NCBI GenBank assembly: GCA_002869565.1
Contig: PKUJ01000010.1
Location: 62,001-126,000 of the forward strand
DNA: 64,000 nucleotides
Source: Arcobacter sp.
GTDB taxonomy: Bacteria; Campylobacterota; Campylobacteria; Campylobacterales; Arcobacteraceae
Direction of reading: 5' to 3'
Positions 8,446-18,300 of the stretch are shown here, one piece after another; the first letter of the stretch is position 1, and every line of letters starts with the position of its first letter. A program made the position numbers and the translations under genes. The notes beneath the pieces were generated by a model, which was not told where the DNA came from, did no database searches, and worked only from the letters and a program-made list of their open reading frames with translations.

Positions 8446-9060
8446 ATGAACTGGCTTGCACATATATTTTTATCTGAACAAAGTATTGATTTTCAAATAG
8501 GGAACTATCTTCATGACCCTTTGAAAGGTAGAGTTTGGGAAGGAGCTAGTGAAGATTTGAAAAATGGTATGAATACACATATGCTAGTTGATTTATATAC
8601 TGATTCACATTTTATCGTCTCCCAAAGCAAAAATAGATTAAGAGAAACAGGATTACTTAAATCAATTGTTATTGATATTACCTACGACTATTTTCTAACA
8701 AAAAATTGGAATAAATTTTGCAATATTCCCTTTGAAAAGTTTACTCAAAAATTTTATAAAGATGCAACAAAAAGACTAGATTTTATGCCAACAAATGCTA
8801 AAGAATCTGTAAATAAATTAATCAAATTTAATATTCTAAATAAATATCAAAATACAGAACATCTTAAAAAAGCATTTGAAAGATTTGATAAAAGATTATC
8901 AGAGAAACTTCTATCTAGGGATTCTGCTAGTAGTTATTTTGAAGCTGTTTATAAAAATATAGATTTGTTAGAAGATGATTTTTTAATATTTTTTCCTGAT
9001 CTTTGTATTGAGGTTAAAAAGAATATTAATTCAGAGAAAATAAAACATTGGAGAATCTAA
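8446..9060 (+). CDS. ACP phosphodiesterase (AcpH) family protein
   Basis: A 204-residue protein opening with MNWLAHIFLSEQS and containing GNYLHDPLKG and GMNTHMLVDLYTDSH, the conserved pattern of the AcpH (DUF479) family within the HD-phosphatase fold. AcpH removes phosphopantetheine from acyl carrier protein. The Asp and His residues expected for metal binding are present. It is the last gene of the three-gene run starting at 6635 and its stop lies in a hairpin terminator. Confidence 0.85.
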   Translation: MNWLAHIFLSEQSIDFQIGNYLHDPLKGRVWEGASEDLKNGMNTHMLVDLYTDSHFIVSQSKNRLRETGLLKSIVIDITYDYFLTKNWNKFCNIPFEKFTQKFYKDATKRLDFMPTNAKESVNKLIKFNILNKYQNTEHLKKAFERFDKRLSEKLLSRDSASSYFEAVYKNIDLLEDDFLIFFPDLCIEVKKNINSEKIKHWRI

Positions 9061-9071
9061 GATTCTCTTAG
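9051..9071. terminator. Bidirectional terminator
   Basis: GAGAATC / GATTCTC with a three-base loop straddling the stop of the AcpH-like gene, followed by a T-rich stretch; it also serves the convergent small gene ending at 9085. Confidence 0.6.
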
Positions 9072-9084
9072 TTTTATAAAAAGT

Positions 9085-9306
9085 TTACTTATTTTTCTTT
9101 CTTGAAGCTTTGGCCATTTTTGCTTTCTTCTTAGCCTTTGCTTTTGCCAAATTTAGATTTGCAGCTTTTCTTGCATTAATTACTTGTTCAGTATTATTTT
9201 TATCTTGAGAAAAACTTTTTTCACCTGCGTTAATAGTTTCTCTTATTTTGTTAGCAATTTTACTACTCTTTTTTGTATTTACACTAGAATTATTTAATTC
9301 AGACAT
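9085..9306 (-). CDS. Small basic Lys/Ala-rich hypothetical protein
   Basis: A 73-residue, very basic protein. Its C-terminal half is a Lys/Ala-rich repeat-like tract (ANLNLAKAKAKKKAKMAKAS), similar in composition to histone-like or ribosome-associated tails; no domain is recognised. It stands alone, convergent to the AcpH-like gene. Nucleic-acid binding is a guess from charge only. Confidence 0.55.
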   Translation of the reverse strand: MSELNNSSVNTKKSSKIANKIRETINAGEKSFSQDKNNTEQVINARKAANLNLAKAKAKKKAKMAKASRKKNK

Positions 9307-9387
9307 GATTCACCTTATATTGTAATCTTGGGATTGTATTTAAATTTTGTTAAAAAAGATATTATACCAAAAAAATATCTTTGAATT

Positions 9388-10404
9388 TTACTTGCAAAAT
9401 ACTAATATTAGTTCTAATCCCTTATATCCTCCAATAATAAGCCAAAGAAATAAAATAGTAGCTAGATAAAATGGTTTAGCACCTACTGTTTTAAACTTAG
9501 AAATATGCGTTTGTAGACCCAAAGCTAACATCGCCATAGTTAATAAAAAAGTATCAAATTCATTAATAAGAATTACATTTTCTTGAGCTATAAAACCAAA
9601 TGAATTAAATATAATCACCACAATAAATAAAACTGCAAACCAAGGTATTACAATCTTACGCTCACTTCCCTCTTTTTTATTTTTAAAACCTGTAAAGGTT
9701 AAAACAAGTAAAAAAGGTGCAAGTATCATCACTCTTATCATTTTTTCTATTACCGCACTATTTGCAACTTCCATACCTATAGCATTTCCTGAAGCTACAA
9801 CATGTGCCACTTCATGTAAAGTTCCGCCTAAAAATAGCCCAAAATTATGAGCACTTAAATCAAAAACTCCTATCTGATATAAAAAAGGATATAACAACAT
9901 AGCTAATGTCCCAAAAACCACTACTGTAGAAACTGCCACAGTACTTTTATACGCAGGAGATTTTAAAACTGATTCAGTAGCTAAAACAGCTGCTGCTCCG
10001 CAAATAGAACTTCCTATTGTAGTTAATATTGCAAGTTCTCTGTCCATTTTAAATATTTTTGTACCTATAAAATAACCAATAATAAAAGTACTAATTACTA
10101 TAAAAAATGCAAAAATCAAACCTGAAAAACCAACTTCAAGTAAATTTTGCAGAGTCAATCTAAATCCATATAAAATAATTCCAAAACGCAAAACTCTTTT
10201 TGTACTAAACAAAATAGCCTCTTGCAAAAATATCATATATCTACTTTTTAAAATATGAGTTAAAATTGTTCCTAAAAAAATTGCAATAATCAAAGGACTA
10301 ATACTCAAATTTTTTATAACTTCTACATTTGCAATAATCATTGAAATAAGAGTCAATAATATTATAAACAGTAGCCCTATTCCTAGTTTTTTATCAAATT
10401 TCAT
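9388..10404 (-). CDS. YeiH family putative sulfate exporter
   Basis: Polytopic membrane protein of 338 residues with about ten hydrophobic segments and the family signatures GSSICGAAAVLATESVL and GGTLHEVAHVVASG. YeiH-type proteins are annotated as putative sulfate or sulfonate exporters, and the biochemical role is unproven. A LysR gene is transcribed divergently 99 bases away, the same arrangement as yeiE-yeiH in enterobacteria, which supports regulation by it. Confidence 0.85.
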   Translation of the reverse strand: MKFDKKLGIGLLFIILLTLISMIIANVEVIKNLSISPLIIAIFLGTILTHILKSRYMIFLQEAILFSTKRVLRFGIILYGFRLTLQNLLEVGFSGLIFAFFIVISTFIIGYFIGTKIFKMDRELAILTTIGSSICGAAAVLATESVLKSPAYKSTVAVSTVVVFGTLAMLLYPFLYQIGVFDLSAHNFGLFLGGTLHEVAHVVASGNAIGMEVANSAVIEKMIRVMILAPFLLVLTFTGFKNKKEGSERKIVIPWFAVLFIVVIIFNSFGFIAQENVILINEFDTFLLTMAMLALGLQTHISKFKTVGAKPFYLATILFLWLIIGGYKGLELILVFCK

Positions 10405-10503
10405 TTTCTACCTTAAACTTTTTTTTGAGTATAAGCTTTTTTATTTAATTTGTAAAATATATTAATTTTAATATAATGATTAATATTTTTAATAAGGCTT
10501 ATT

Positions 10504-11388
10504 ATGACACTAAAAGAATTGCATTTTTTTTACTCTTTATGTGAAAATCCACAAGTTACAAAAGTAGCAGAACAACTAAAGATAAGTCAATCAGCAATTT
10601 CACTAGCTATAAAATCTTTAGAGCAAAAACTAGGAGAAAAACTTTTTGACCGAATAGGTAAAAAACTTGTACTCAACGAAAGAGGCAGATATTTCAAAGA
10701 ACAAACATACAAGCACTATTTAGCAATAAAAGATGCTCAAACGCTTTTTCAAACAAATAAACTAGCAGGAACACTTAAAATAGCTGCAAGTAAAACTATC
10801 TCAAACTATATAATGCCAGATATATATTTTGAATTTTTATGTCTTTATCCTGAAGTAACTATTGATATTGATTCTATAAACTCTACGAAAATAATTGATG
10901 AAATAGTAAAAGGTGAACTAGATATTGGACTTATTGAAACAAATCTTTCTCACTCAAATATCATCAAAAAACATTTAGCTGATGATGAACTTATTATTGT
11001 AACTAGCGATGAAAACTACCCAAAAGAAAAATTTATTGATACTATAAATAAGCAATGGATACTAAGAGAAACTGGCTCAGGTACACGAGAAATATTTATT
11101 GATAGATTAGGTGAATTAGCCAAAGATATTAATATCTTTATGACCTTACACAGTTTTCAAGAAATAAAAACAATAGTTTTAGATAATCCAAATACCATAA
11201 CAGCTATATCTAAAGTAGCTGTACAAAAAGAGCTTGACGAGAAAAAACTTTTTCAAATCAAACTCAGAAATATAGAGTTTAAACGGGAATTTTCTTTGAT
11301 TTATAATAAAGAAAAATCACAAAATTTACTCTTTGTGACCTTTATTGAGTTTTTAGAAAATAAGTTTAAAAATATTATAAATAATTAA
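10504..11388 (+). CDS. LysR family transcriptional regulator
   Basis: A 294-residue LysR protein: N-terminal winged HTH (QLKISQSAISLAIKSLEQKLGEKLF) and a periplasmic-binding-like effector domain. The segment LRETGSGTREIF resembles the sulfur-related CysB/YeiE group. It is divergent from the YeiH-type transporter and probably controls it from the AT-rich 99-base intergenic region, which holds several TTAAT-rich half-sites. Its last bases overlap by four the convergent EamA gene. Confidence 0.85.
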   Translation: MTLKELHFFYSLCENPQVTKVAEQLKISQSAISLAIKSLEQKLGEKLFDRIGKKLVLNERGRYFKEQTYKHYLAIKDAQTLFQTNKLAGTLKIAASKTISNYIMPDIYFEFLCLYPEVTIDIDSINSTKIIDEIVKGELDIGLIETNLSHSNIIKKHLADDELIIVTSDENYPKEKFIDTINKQWILRETGSGTREIFIDRLGELAKDINIFMTLHSFQEIKTIVLDNPNTITAISKVAVQKELDEKKLFQIKLRNIEFKREFSLIYNKEKSQNLLFVTFIEFLENKFKNIINN

Positions 11389-12266
11389 TCTCTTGTTAAA
11401 AGTATAATTGTAGCAATAGTAGAGATAACAATACCAACAAAAACCTTTAAACCAATAAACTCACCTTCAAAAATAAAAAGTAAAAATGCAATGGCAGCTG
11501 GATTTAGATAAACATAAGCCATAACCTTTTTAGGACCTATACTTATGGCTGCTTGTTGATATAAATAAACAGTAAGTAAAGTTGCTCCTATTATTAAATA
11601 AAGCATATAATAAAACAAACTACCACTTAGTTTTTCCCATTGTAAAGATATATCCATAATACCAACAGCTAAACCCATCCAAATAATTCCGCTAGTAATT
11701 GTGCAATATACTAAAACAATTAACTCATCATCATCTTTATGTAAAAGTTTTGTACTAATAGAATATAAAGCCATAGAAACAATTGCAAAAAGAAATATAA
11801 TATCACCTTGACTTAATGAAAACTTCAAAAAAAGTTGCAAATCACCTTTAAACACAACAATACAAGTTCCAATAATCCCCACAAGATAAGTTATCAACTG
11901 AACAAAGCCAATCTTCTGTTTTAATAAAAAGATTGCAAGAATGGCAGTAAGAAGAGGAACTAAAGTAAAAAGAGTACCTGTATTAAGTGCAGTAGTACTC
12001 TCTAAAGCCTTAAAAAGTCCAATAAAATACAAAGAGTAAAAAAGCCCTATTATTAAACCTCGTGGGAATGTTTTTAAAACCTTATTTCGGTAATTTTTAT
12101 TAAAAAAGATAACTGGTGCTAAAATAAGTGAAGCGAAAACAAAACGACATAAAGTAAGAGAAATAGGATCAATAACCCCTGATAATTTTTGAGAAGCGAT
12201 AAATGAACCAGCTATTAAAAATGTAGCAAATATTACTAAAAAATGTGCTTTTATATTTGAAGTCAA
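11385..12266 (-). CDS. EamA/DMT family transporter
   Basis: A 293-residue drug/metabolite transporter with ten hydrophobic segments in two five-helix EamA halves (FATFLIAGSFIASQKL at the start and GPKKVMAYVYLNPAAIAFL near the end). Direction and substrate are not predictable. It is convergent with the LysR gene, four bases overlapping, and 82 bases downstream of the Crp/Fnr regulator on the same strand. Confidence 0.85.
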   Translation of the reverse strand: MTSNIKAHFLVIFATFLIAGSFIASQKLSGVIDPISLTLCRFVFASLILAPVIFFNKNYRNKVLKTFPRGLIIGLFYSLYFIGLFKALESTTALNTGTLFTLVPLLTAILAIFLLKQKIGFVQLITYLVGIIGTCIVVFKGDLQLFLKFSLSQGDIIFLFAIVSMALYSISTKLLHKDDDELIVLVYCTITSGIIWMGLAVGIMDISLQWEKLSGSLFYYMLYLIIGATLLTVYLYQQAAISIGPKKVMAYVYLNPAAIAFLLFIFEGEFIGLKVFVGIVISTIATIILLTRD

Positions 12267-12347
12267 AAAAATCCTTTAAAAAATATTTTAGTATTCTAAT
12301 GAAAAAAATTTAATTAATCCTTTACATATGTTGATTTTTACTAATAA

Positions 12348-12947
12348 TTATTTCAACCTCTTACGTATCCTACTTAATTGAGTAGGTGTAATTCCTAAAT
12401 GATTTGCAATATGATGAAGAGGGATTCTTTTTTCTATATCTGAGTTTTTTTCTAAGAAATTTTTATATCTAGTCTCTGCATCATCAAGGATTAAAGATAT
12501 CTCATTTTTCTCTTTTACAATTACCCAGTTTTTTTCCAAATAGTTTATATAGAAATTTTTAAATTCATCATTTATATCTATTAGCATTTTATAGGCTTTG
12601 AAATCTATAAAAATAAGTATACAATCCTCTAAAGCATCAATACTAAGATAAGAATCCTCATTTGTAAGCAAAGAAACCTTTGAAGCTGAAAAATAGTTTT
12701 CACTAAATAGATTTTTAGTATAAATAGCACCCTCTTCGTTTAAAAAATAGGTTCTTAAAATACCTTTACAAATAAAATATATATATTTTGCTGGGGAATA
12801 AACATCTTGTAAAACTTCCCCTTTTTTTACCTTTTTTATAAAACAAATATCTTTAAAAGCTAAAAAAGCCTCATCACTAAAATTATGATACTCTTTACAC
12901 ACAACTCTTAGTTGATTATAATAAAACTCTTCATCTATATTATTCAT
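12348..12947 (-). CDS. Crp/Fnr family transcriptional regulator
   Basis: A 199-residue regulator: cyclic-nucleotide-binding-like beta barrel (KKGEVLQDVYSPAKYIYFICKG) followed by a short HTH (HHIANHLGITPTQLSRIRKRL). No N-terminal Cys cluster is seen, so it is not an iron-sulfur FNR; this shape is common for regulators of transporters. The adjacent EamA gene, same strand, is the natural candidate target. Confidence 0.8.
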   Translation of the reverse strand: MNNIDEEFYYNQLRVVCKEYHNFSDEAFLAFKDICFIKKVKKGEVLQDVYSPAKYIYFICKGILRTYFLNEEGAIYTKNLFSENYFSASKVSLLTNEDSYLSIDALEDCILIFIDFKAYKMLIDINDEFKNFYINYLEKNWVIVKEKNEISLILDDAETRYKNFLEKNSDIEKRIPLHHIANHLGITPTQLSRIRKRLK

Positions 12948-13002
12948 TGTTTACTCATATGATTTTTTATTTAATACTACACAAGTTTTACTAAATATAA
13001 AA

Positions 13003-15333
13003 CTATTCAAGGGTCGCTATTTCTACTTTTATTTTTCTGGAACTACTTAAACCTTTTTCATCAACTACTCTTACCACAAACTCTCCAAGTCTTGGTTTCC
13101 AAAAGAAAGGTTTGTTTGATTGGCTAGTACCTACAAAAGATTTATTTACATACCAAAACGCCTTATAGGAATCCCCATCTAAAATAGCTGTAAAAGGGAT
13201 TGTAGTATTTTCTATTTTATCAAGTTCAAGTGTATATATTAAGCCCTCTGTAGGTGATTTAATAATTGGTTCTAAACTTTTTTGGGTGTTTTTTGTACAT
13301 CCACTTTCATATGGAGGCGGACTTATTTTTTCTATTCCAGCCATTTGAAAAATCTCTTTTATATCACTTGGCCAAAACTCAAAAACTTTCATTTTTGTTT
13401 TTCCTTTTTCTGCCTTGCAAGCCCTTAGACCTGATTTTATATTTATTGGAATTTCCCTATAAACATTTGAAACTTTTATGGGTGATACTCCTGGTATAAA
13501 CCAAGACTTTTTAACTTTTGGACATAATTTACTAGGAAGAGTTCCTGTACTAGAACAAATATCTACTTTTTTTATATTAAGTTTTTCAGGGGATTTATCA
13601 TTTTCAAACACATCTTTTTCATCTAATGCTTTCATTATATTAAAAAACAATGGTGCTGCAACTTCACGTCCAATAAAGTTTGCATTTGAACTTCCATCAA
13701 AATTCCCTATCCACACAACTAAGATGTGTTTATTTCCAAGTCCTACACTTAGAGCATCCCTATAAGCAAATGATGTTCCAGTTTTCCAAGCATATTTTTG
13801 CTCTTTTTTGTGTAATCCAATAAAATCTATTTTATTTACTGCTGGATTTTGGCGAAGCATATCAAGGGTTAAATATGAACTCTCCTTTGAAAGTAGTTTT
13901 TTATTTGTTTGGTTTTTATCACCTTTTACCATCTTAATCTCTTTTAACTCTCCCTTATTTGCTAAAATACCATAAAGCTTTCCTAACTCAAGCAGTGTAG
14001 TTTCCATTCCACCAAGAGCGATAGACATTCCATAATGGGAAGATTCTTTCATCTTTGATATTCCTGCATTTTGTAAAAAACTATAAAAACTTGGATTTTG
14101 AAGTTTTGAAGCTAAACGAACTGCTGGTACATTTCTACTAGTTATAAGTGCCTTTGTTGCACTAATAGGTCCTAAAAAAACACGATCATAGTTTTCAGGA
14201 GTATAAGCTCTTAGATGCAAAGGTGTATCTTTTAATAAACTATTGGGATGGATAAGACTTTGATCCATAGCTAGGGCATAAACAAATGGTTTAAGGGTTG
14301 AACCTGGCGAACGCTTAGCTGTGACTCCATCAACTTGACCAGATATCTCTTTATTGTAAAAATCAGCTGATCCAAGCCAAGCTTTGACCTCCATACTATT
14401 TTTATCAAGAAGAAGAACAGCAGCGTTTAAAACCCCTTTTGTTTTATTTTTATTTATCCACTTTTTTACCTCTTTTTCAATGATATTTTGTTTATTCATA
14501 TCTAAAGTTGTTTCAATCACTCCAGAGTTATATCTATCTGATTCAAGATAATCTATAAAATGAGCAGCATAAAAAGGGGTATCCTCTCTTGTATATATAT
14601 TTAAAGCTAGCTTCATCCAAATATCACTATTTTGTCTCTCTTTTTTAGTTAATCTCTCTTTATAAATCTCATATAAATCATCTCTTGCCTTAATCATATT
14701 TTTATAGCTACTTTTATTTAGAGGATTTCTTTTTGTAGGATTTTGTGGAATAACAACAAGGCTTAAAGCTTGTGGGATATTAAGTTGGGATGCTTTTTTA
14801 TGAAAATAAATTTGACTTGCGGCTTCAATACCTTCGATATTTGCCCCATAAGAAACACTATTAAAATAAAACTCTAAAAGTTCTTGTTTTGTATAATGAT
14901 GCTCTAACCATAAAGCATAAAATATCTGTTGTATTTTTCCTAATAACTTATAAGATTGTAAATTAAAAGCTACCTTTGCAACTTGCATTGTAATAGTTGA
15001 TGCACCAATACGTCTCTCTTTTGTAATATAAGTTGAGACAAAAGCACGCCAAAGTGCAGCAAAATTTACTCCAGGGTGGGAATAAAAATACTTATCTTCA
15101 TATAAAAGAGTTGCATCGATCACATGCTTTGATATATTTTTATAAGGGATCCACAATCGATACTTTTCATCATCTGAAAGGGTAAGTCTAAGTTTTTTAC
15201 CATTGGCATCTTTATAAAGTGTTGAGTAAGTATGCCAAGAGAGTATTCTTTTTTCAGGGACTTTACTATATTTATATATAAAATATCCTCCTAAAAAAAG
15301 GAGGATAATCAGCAATAAAATTAGTTTTTTCAA
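13003..15333 (-). CDS. pbpC: Penicillin-binding protein 1C
   Basis: Bifunctional class A PBP (776 residues) anchored by an N-terminal transmembrane helix. The glycosyltransferase domain has catalytic Glu79 in EDKYFYSHPGV; the transpeptidase domain has Ser345-x-x-Lys348 (SPGSTLKPF), SRN at 399-401 and KTG at 517-519; a C-terminal domain with Cys pairs (CSSTGTLPSKLC) matches the PBP1C C-terminal module. It begins three bases after the macroglobulin gene, and the two are usually co-transcribed. PBP1C is a minor peptidoglycan synthase thought to work with the alpha-2-macroglobulin in cell-wall repair. Confidence 0.93.
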   Translation of the reverse strand: MKKLILLLIILLFLGGYFIYKYSKVPEKRILSWHTYSTLYKDANGKKLRLTLSDDEKYRLWIPYKNISKHVIDATLLYEDKYFYSHPGVNFAALWRAFVSTYITKERRIGASTITMQVAKVAFNLQSYKLLGKIQQIFYALWLEHHYTKQELLEFYFNSVSYGANIEGIEAASQIYFHKKASQLNIPQALSLVVIPQNPTKRNPLNKSSYKNMIKARDDLYEIYKERLTKKERQNSDIWMKLALNIYTREDTPFYAAHFIDYLESDRYNSGVIETTLDMNKQNIIEKEVKKWINKNKTKGVLNAAVLLLDKNSMEVKAWLGSADFYNKEISGQVDGVTAKRSPGSTLKPFVYALAMDQSLIHPNSLLKDTPLHLRAYTPENYDRVFLGPISATKALITSRNVPAVRLASKLQNPSFYSFLQNAGISKMKESSHYGMSIALGGMETTLLELGKLYGILANKGELKEIKMVKGDKNQTNKKLLSKESSYLTLDMLRQNPAVNKIDFIGLHKKEQKYAWKTGTSFAYRDALSVGLGNKHILVVWIGNFDGSSNANFIGREVAAPLFFNIMKALDEKDVFENDKSPEKLNIKKVDICSSTGTLPSKLCPKVKKSWFIPGVSPIKVSNVYREIPINIKSGLRACKAEKGKTKMKVFEFWPSDIKEIFQMAGIEKISPPPYESGCTKNTQKSLEPIIKSPTEGLIYTLELDKIENTTIPFTAILDGDSYKAFWYVNKSFVGTSQSNKPFFWKPRLGEFVVRVVDEKGLSSSRKIKVEIATLE

Positions 15334-15336
15334 AAA

Positions 15337-18300
15337 TTATTTGCTTGTTTTAACTTTTATTTTTGATGCAGCTGTATGTGATACAATATCTGGGTCATAC
15401 ATAGAAACAGCCAAAGCAGATGGAACAGTAAACTCACCAGCAGCAGTTGCTTTAACCTTATAACGAAGTTCTGTCACTTTATTAGAAAAGCCTGCATAAA
15501 AAACAACACGATCTTCTCTTATATCAACATAATCAGATCTCCAATATGAATTCTTTCTTGGAACAGATTCTCTAATAACTTCGAATCCACCAGGAAGAAG
15601 ATCAATAAGTGCCACATTTGCTATATAAGATTTTTCTGTTGAACGAACCTTTATAATCACTTCTATTTCATCACCTTGTGTTACATCATTTACAATATTT
15701 CCTTTTTTATCAACATACTCTTTAAATATCTCAATACCTTTTGAAAATGGTTTTGTATAAGGAGTTTTATCATAACCTGACTGTACCAATTGATAAAATA
15801 AAGGTGATTTAGACTCTATTGTTAATTCTGGTTCATCTAAAGGAATATTTGCCTGCATAAAAGGTTTAAGTTTTGTTTTTGGCAGTGCAATTTTTTTCTT
15901 AGCTACAATAAAAAATTCTAAATCATCTTTTCTATATTTATTCTCATTTTTATTTGAGTAAGCACTTAAGGCAAGTGTAGTATAAGAAGCTGAAATTGTA
16001 TTTAACTTTCCTTCAATAAGAGGTTGTAAAAGGGGCATAATATTCTCATCAACATCTAGCTCAATATTTGGAAAATGTGTCGCAACTAGATAAATATATT
16101 GTGCATTCATGGTTAGATTAGATTGAAAATCTGTGTATCCTGAAGCGTATGAAGGATCAAACTCTTTTATCAATTTATCTGCTATCTTAATTTTTTTCAA
16201 CAAAATATAAGAAGCTGCCATATATGCAGAAGTGATATCTTTTTCCCAATTTGTTTTAGTTTTTTGAAGTTCATCATGTAAATCAATAAGATAATTTGTT
16301 GCAAGCTCTTCATTTCGGATTAGAAGATAAATAGCTAAAGCTCTACGACGAGATTCTTCTATGGAACTAGTACTTTTTCTTGCAATTTTACGAAGATAAT
16401 CCATACCACCATCATATAAGTTTTTTGGCATTTTAGATAAAAGTGCATTGTTTTTTAGTTCTGTTAAAAAATGCATTGCATAAAGGGAAGCAAAATCATT
16501 AACATAATCAGAAGATGGCCATAGAGCAAATCCACCATTGCTTAATTGTCTAGTTTGAAGCATAGAGATAACCCTATTTACTTTTGAGTCAATATTGATA
16601 TCTTCATATTTAGATGATTTAACTAGTGACAGCCAAGGAAAGGTTTGAGAGATAATCTGCTCTGTACATCCATGGGGATAAGAGCTAAGATAATCTGTTA
16701 ATCCACTAGCTAAAACAAAAGGTGAATTTGATGCACTAAGTGTTTTACTTGCCAATTGGGGATAAAGTATTCTATCTGATTTTATAATACCAATATCTTT
16801 TTTGTATCCTGTTTTAACTATTGTCTCATAATTTTGTGCAGGTCTAATACTCAAAGTTGCACTTCGTGTTTGGAAATAATTCCCATTTTTAGCCATAAAA
16901 GATATCTTTCCTTCACCTAAAGAATTTTTAGCCTTAATTTTAAAAGTTACTTTATCTTCATCCCCTTCAGAGATATTTTTAGTAATCATTTTTTGTGAAA
17001 TAAGTTCTAGATTATCACTTAAATCAATAGAGATATCAATAGGAAGCTCTTTGCCACTTCCCTCTATAGAATTACTTACACCAACAGTTACTTCAAACTC
17101 ATCATTAGGTGCAGCCATGGTAAGTACATTTGGAGATAAAACAAAAGGACCACGAACTAAAGTTTTTGTAAAGCTAGAACCCATAGCTTCATTGCTAACT
17201 GCCACAGCCATAACTTTTAATGAACCACTAAAAGTATCAGGAACAATAAAACTTGTCTCTTTTTCATCGCTATTTGCATCCATAATTCCAGACCAATATA
17301 CAGCTGGTTTATCAAGTGTACGTTGAAAAGGATTTAGATTTGCCCCTAATGCCTCTTCCATAGCTTGAGTACCACCACCAATACCTGCTGCTTCAATATA
17401 ACGACTAAATTCAGGCAAGATAAGATCCAACATCTGATATGTTTGAACATTCAGTGCTCTTTTTTTTAGAAAATGTTTTAAAGGTTCAGGAAGTTTATAT
17501 TTTGCCACTTGAAGAATCCCTTCATCTATGGCATAAACAATAATTTTTGATTTTCTATCTGTTTTATATTTAATATTTAGTTTTTCACCTGGTTTTATAA
17601 TTTTGGGGGTATTTAAATCTATTTTAATACGACGTTTGTCTTTATTTATATTAAACGGTACGATTGCATATGATAAAGGTGAAGTAAATATCTCCTTTGA
17701 GTTAATAGAGCGAACAAAGGTTACATTAACATAGGCATTTCCCTCTAGGCCTTCAGGAAGTCTAATCTTTTGAATTGAACTCTTAGTTGTGCTTATAAAC
17801 CATTTATGAGCATGAACATCATCACTTTCAATAGTGATAAGTCCTGTTCCAATATATGGAGAAACTATGTTCATCTCAATTATTTCACCAGTTTTATAAG
17901 TCTTTTTATCTAATTTTACAGATAATTCCGCATTTTTTTCTAAAGCACCTGTCATATTACTTTTTATCGCAATATGATAATCTACACTAGAAAGAAGTTT
18001 TCCATTAGAATCTAAAATATTTAGAGTATAATTACCACCTTTTTTTGTATCTAATTTAAGCTTTGTACCATTTGTTTCAATAAAAAACTCTTTAGTTGAT
18101 AAAATATTCTTTTTTACTACTGTTTCATATCTATATCGACCATCTTTTTGTTTTGTTAAAACTGATAGATTTTGATTTTCAAGTAGTTCTAATTTTAAAT
18201 TTTTTAGATTTATTTTATTTAATTTTGAATCAACAACAATAAAATCAAGAGTTCTATCTTGGTCTTTTTTAAGATATGAAAAATCCCCATCAGCTTTTAC

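Noticed and set aside
8281-8463. Minus-strand ORF at the dehydrogenase/AcpH junction
   Set aside because: Overlaps both plus-strand genes; no homology or RBS.
17051-17326. ORF antisense to the macroglobulin gene
   Set aside because: It lies fully inside the large conserved gene on the other strand and has no domain or RBS; a shadow frame.
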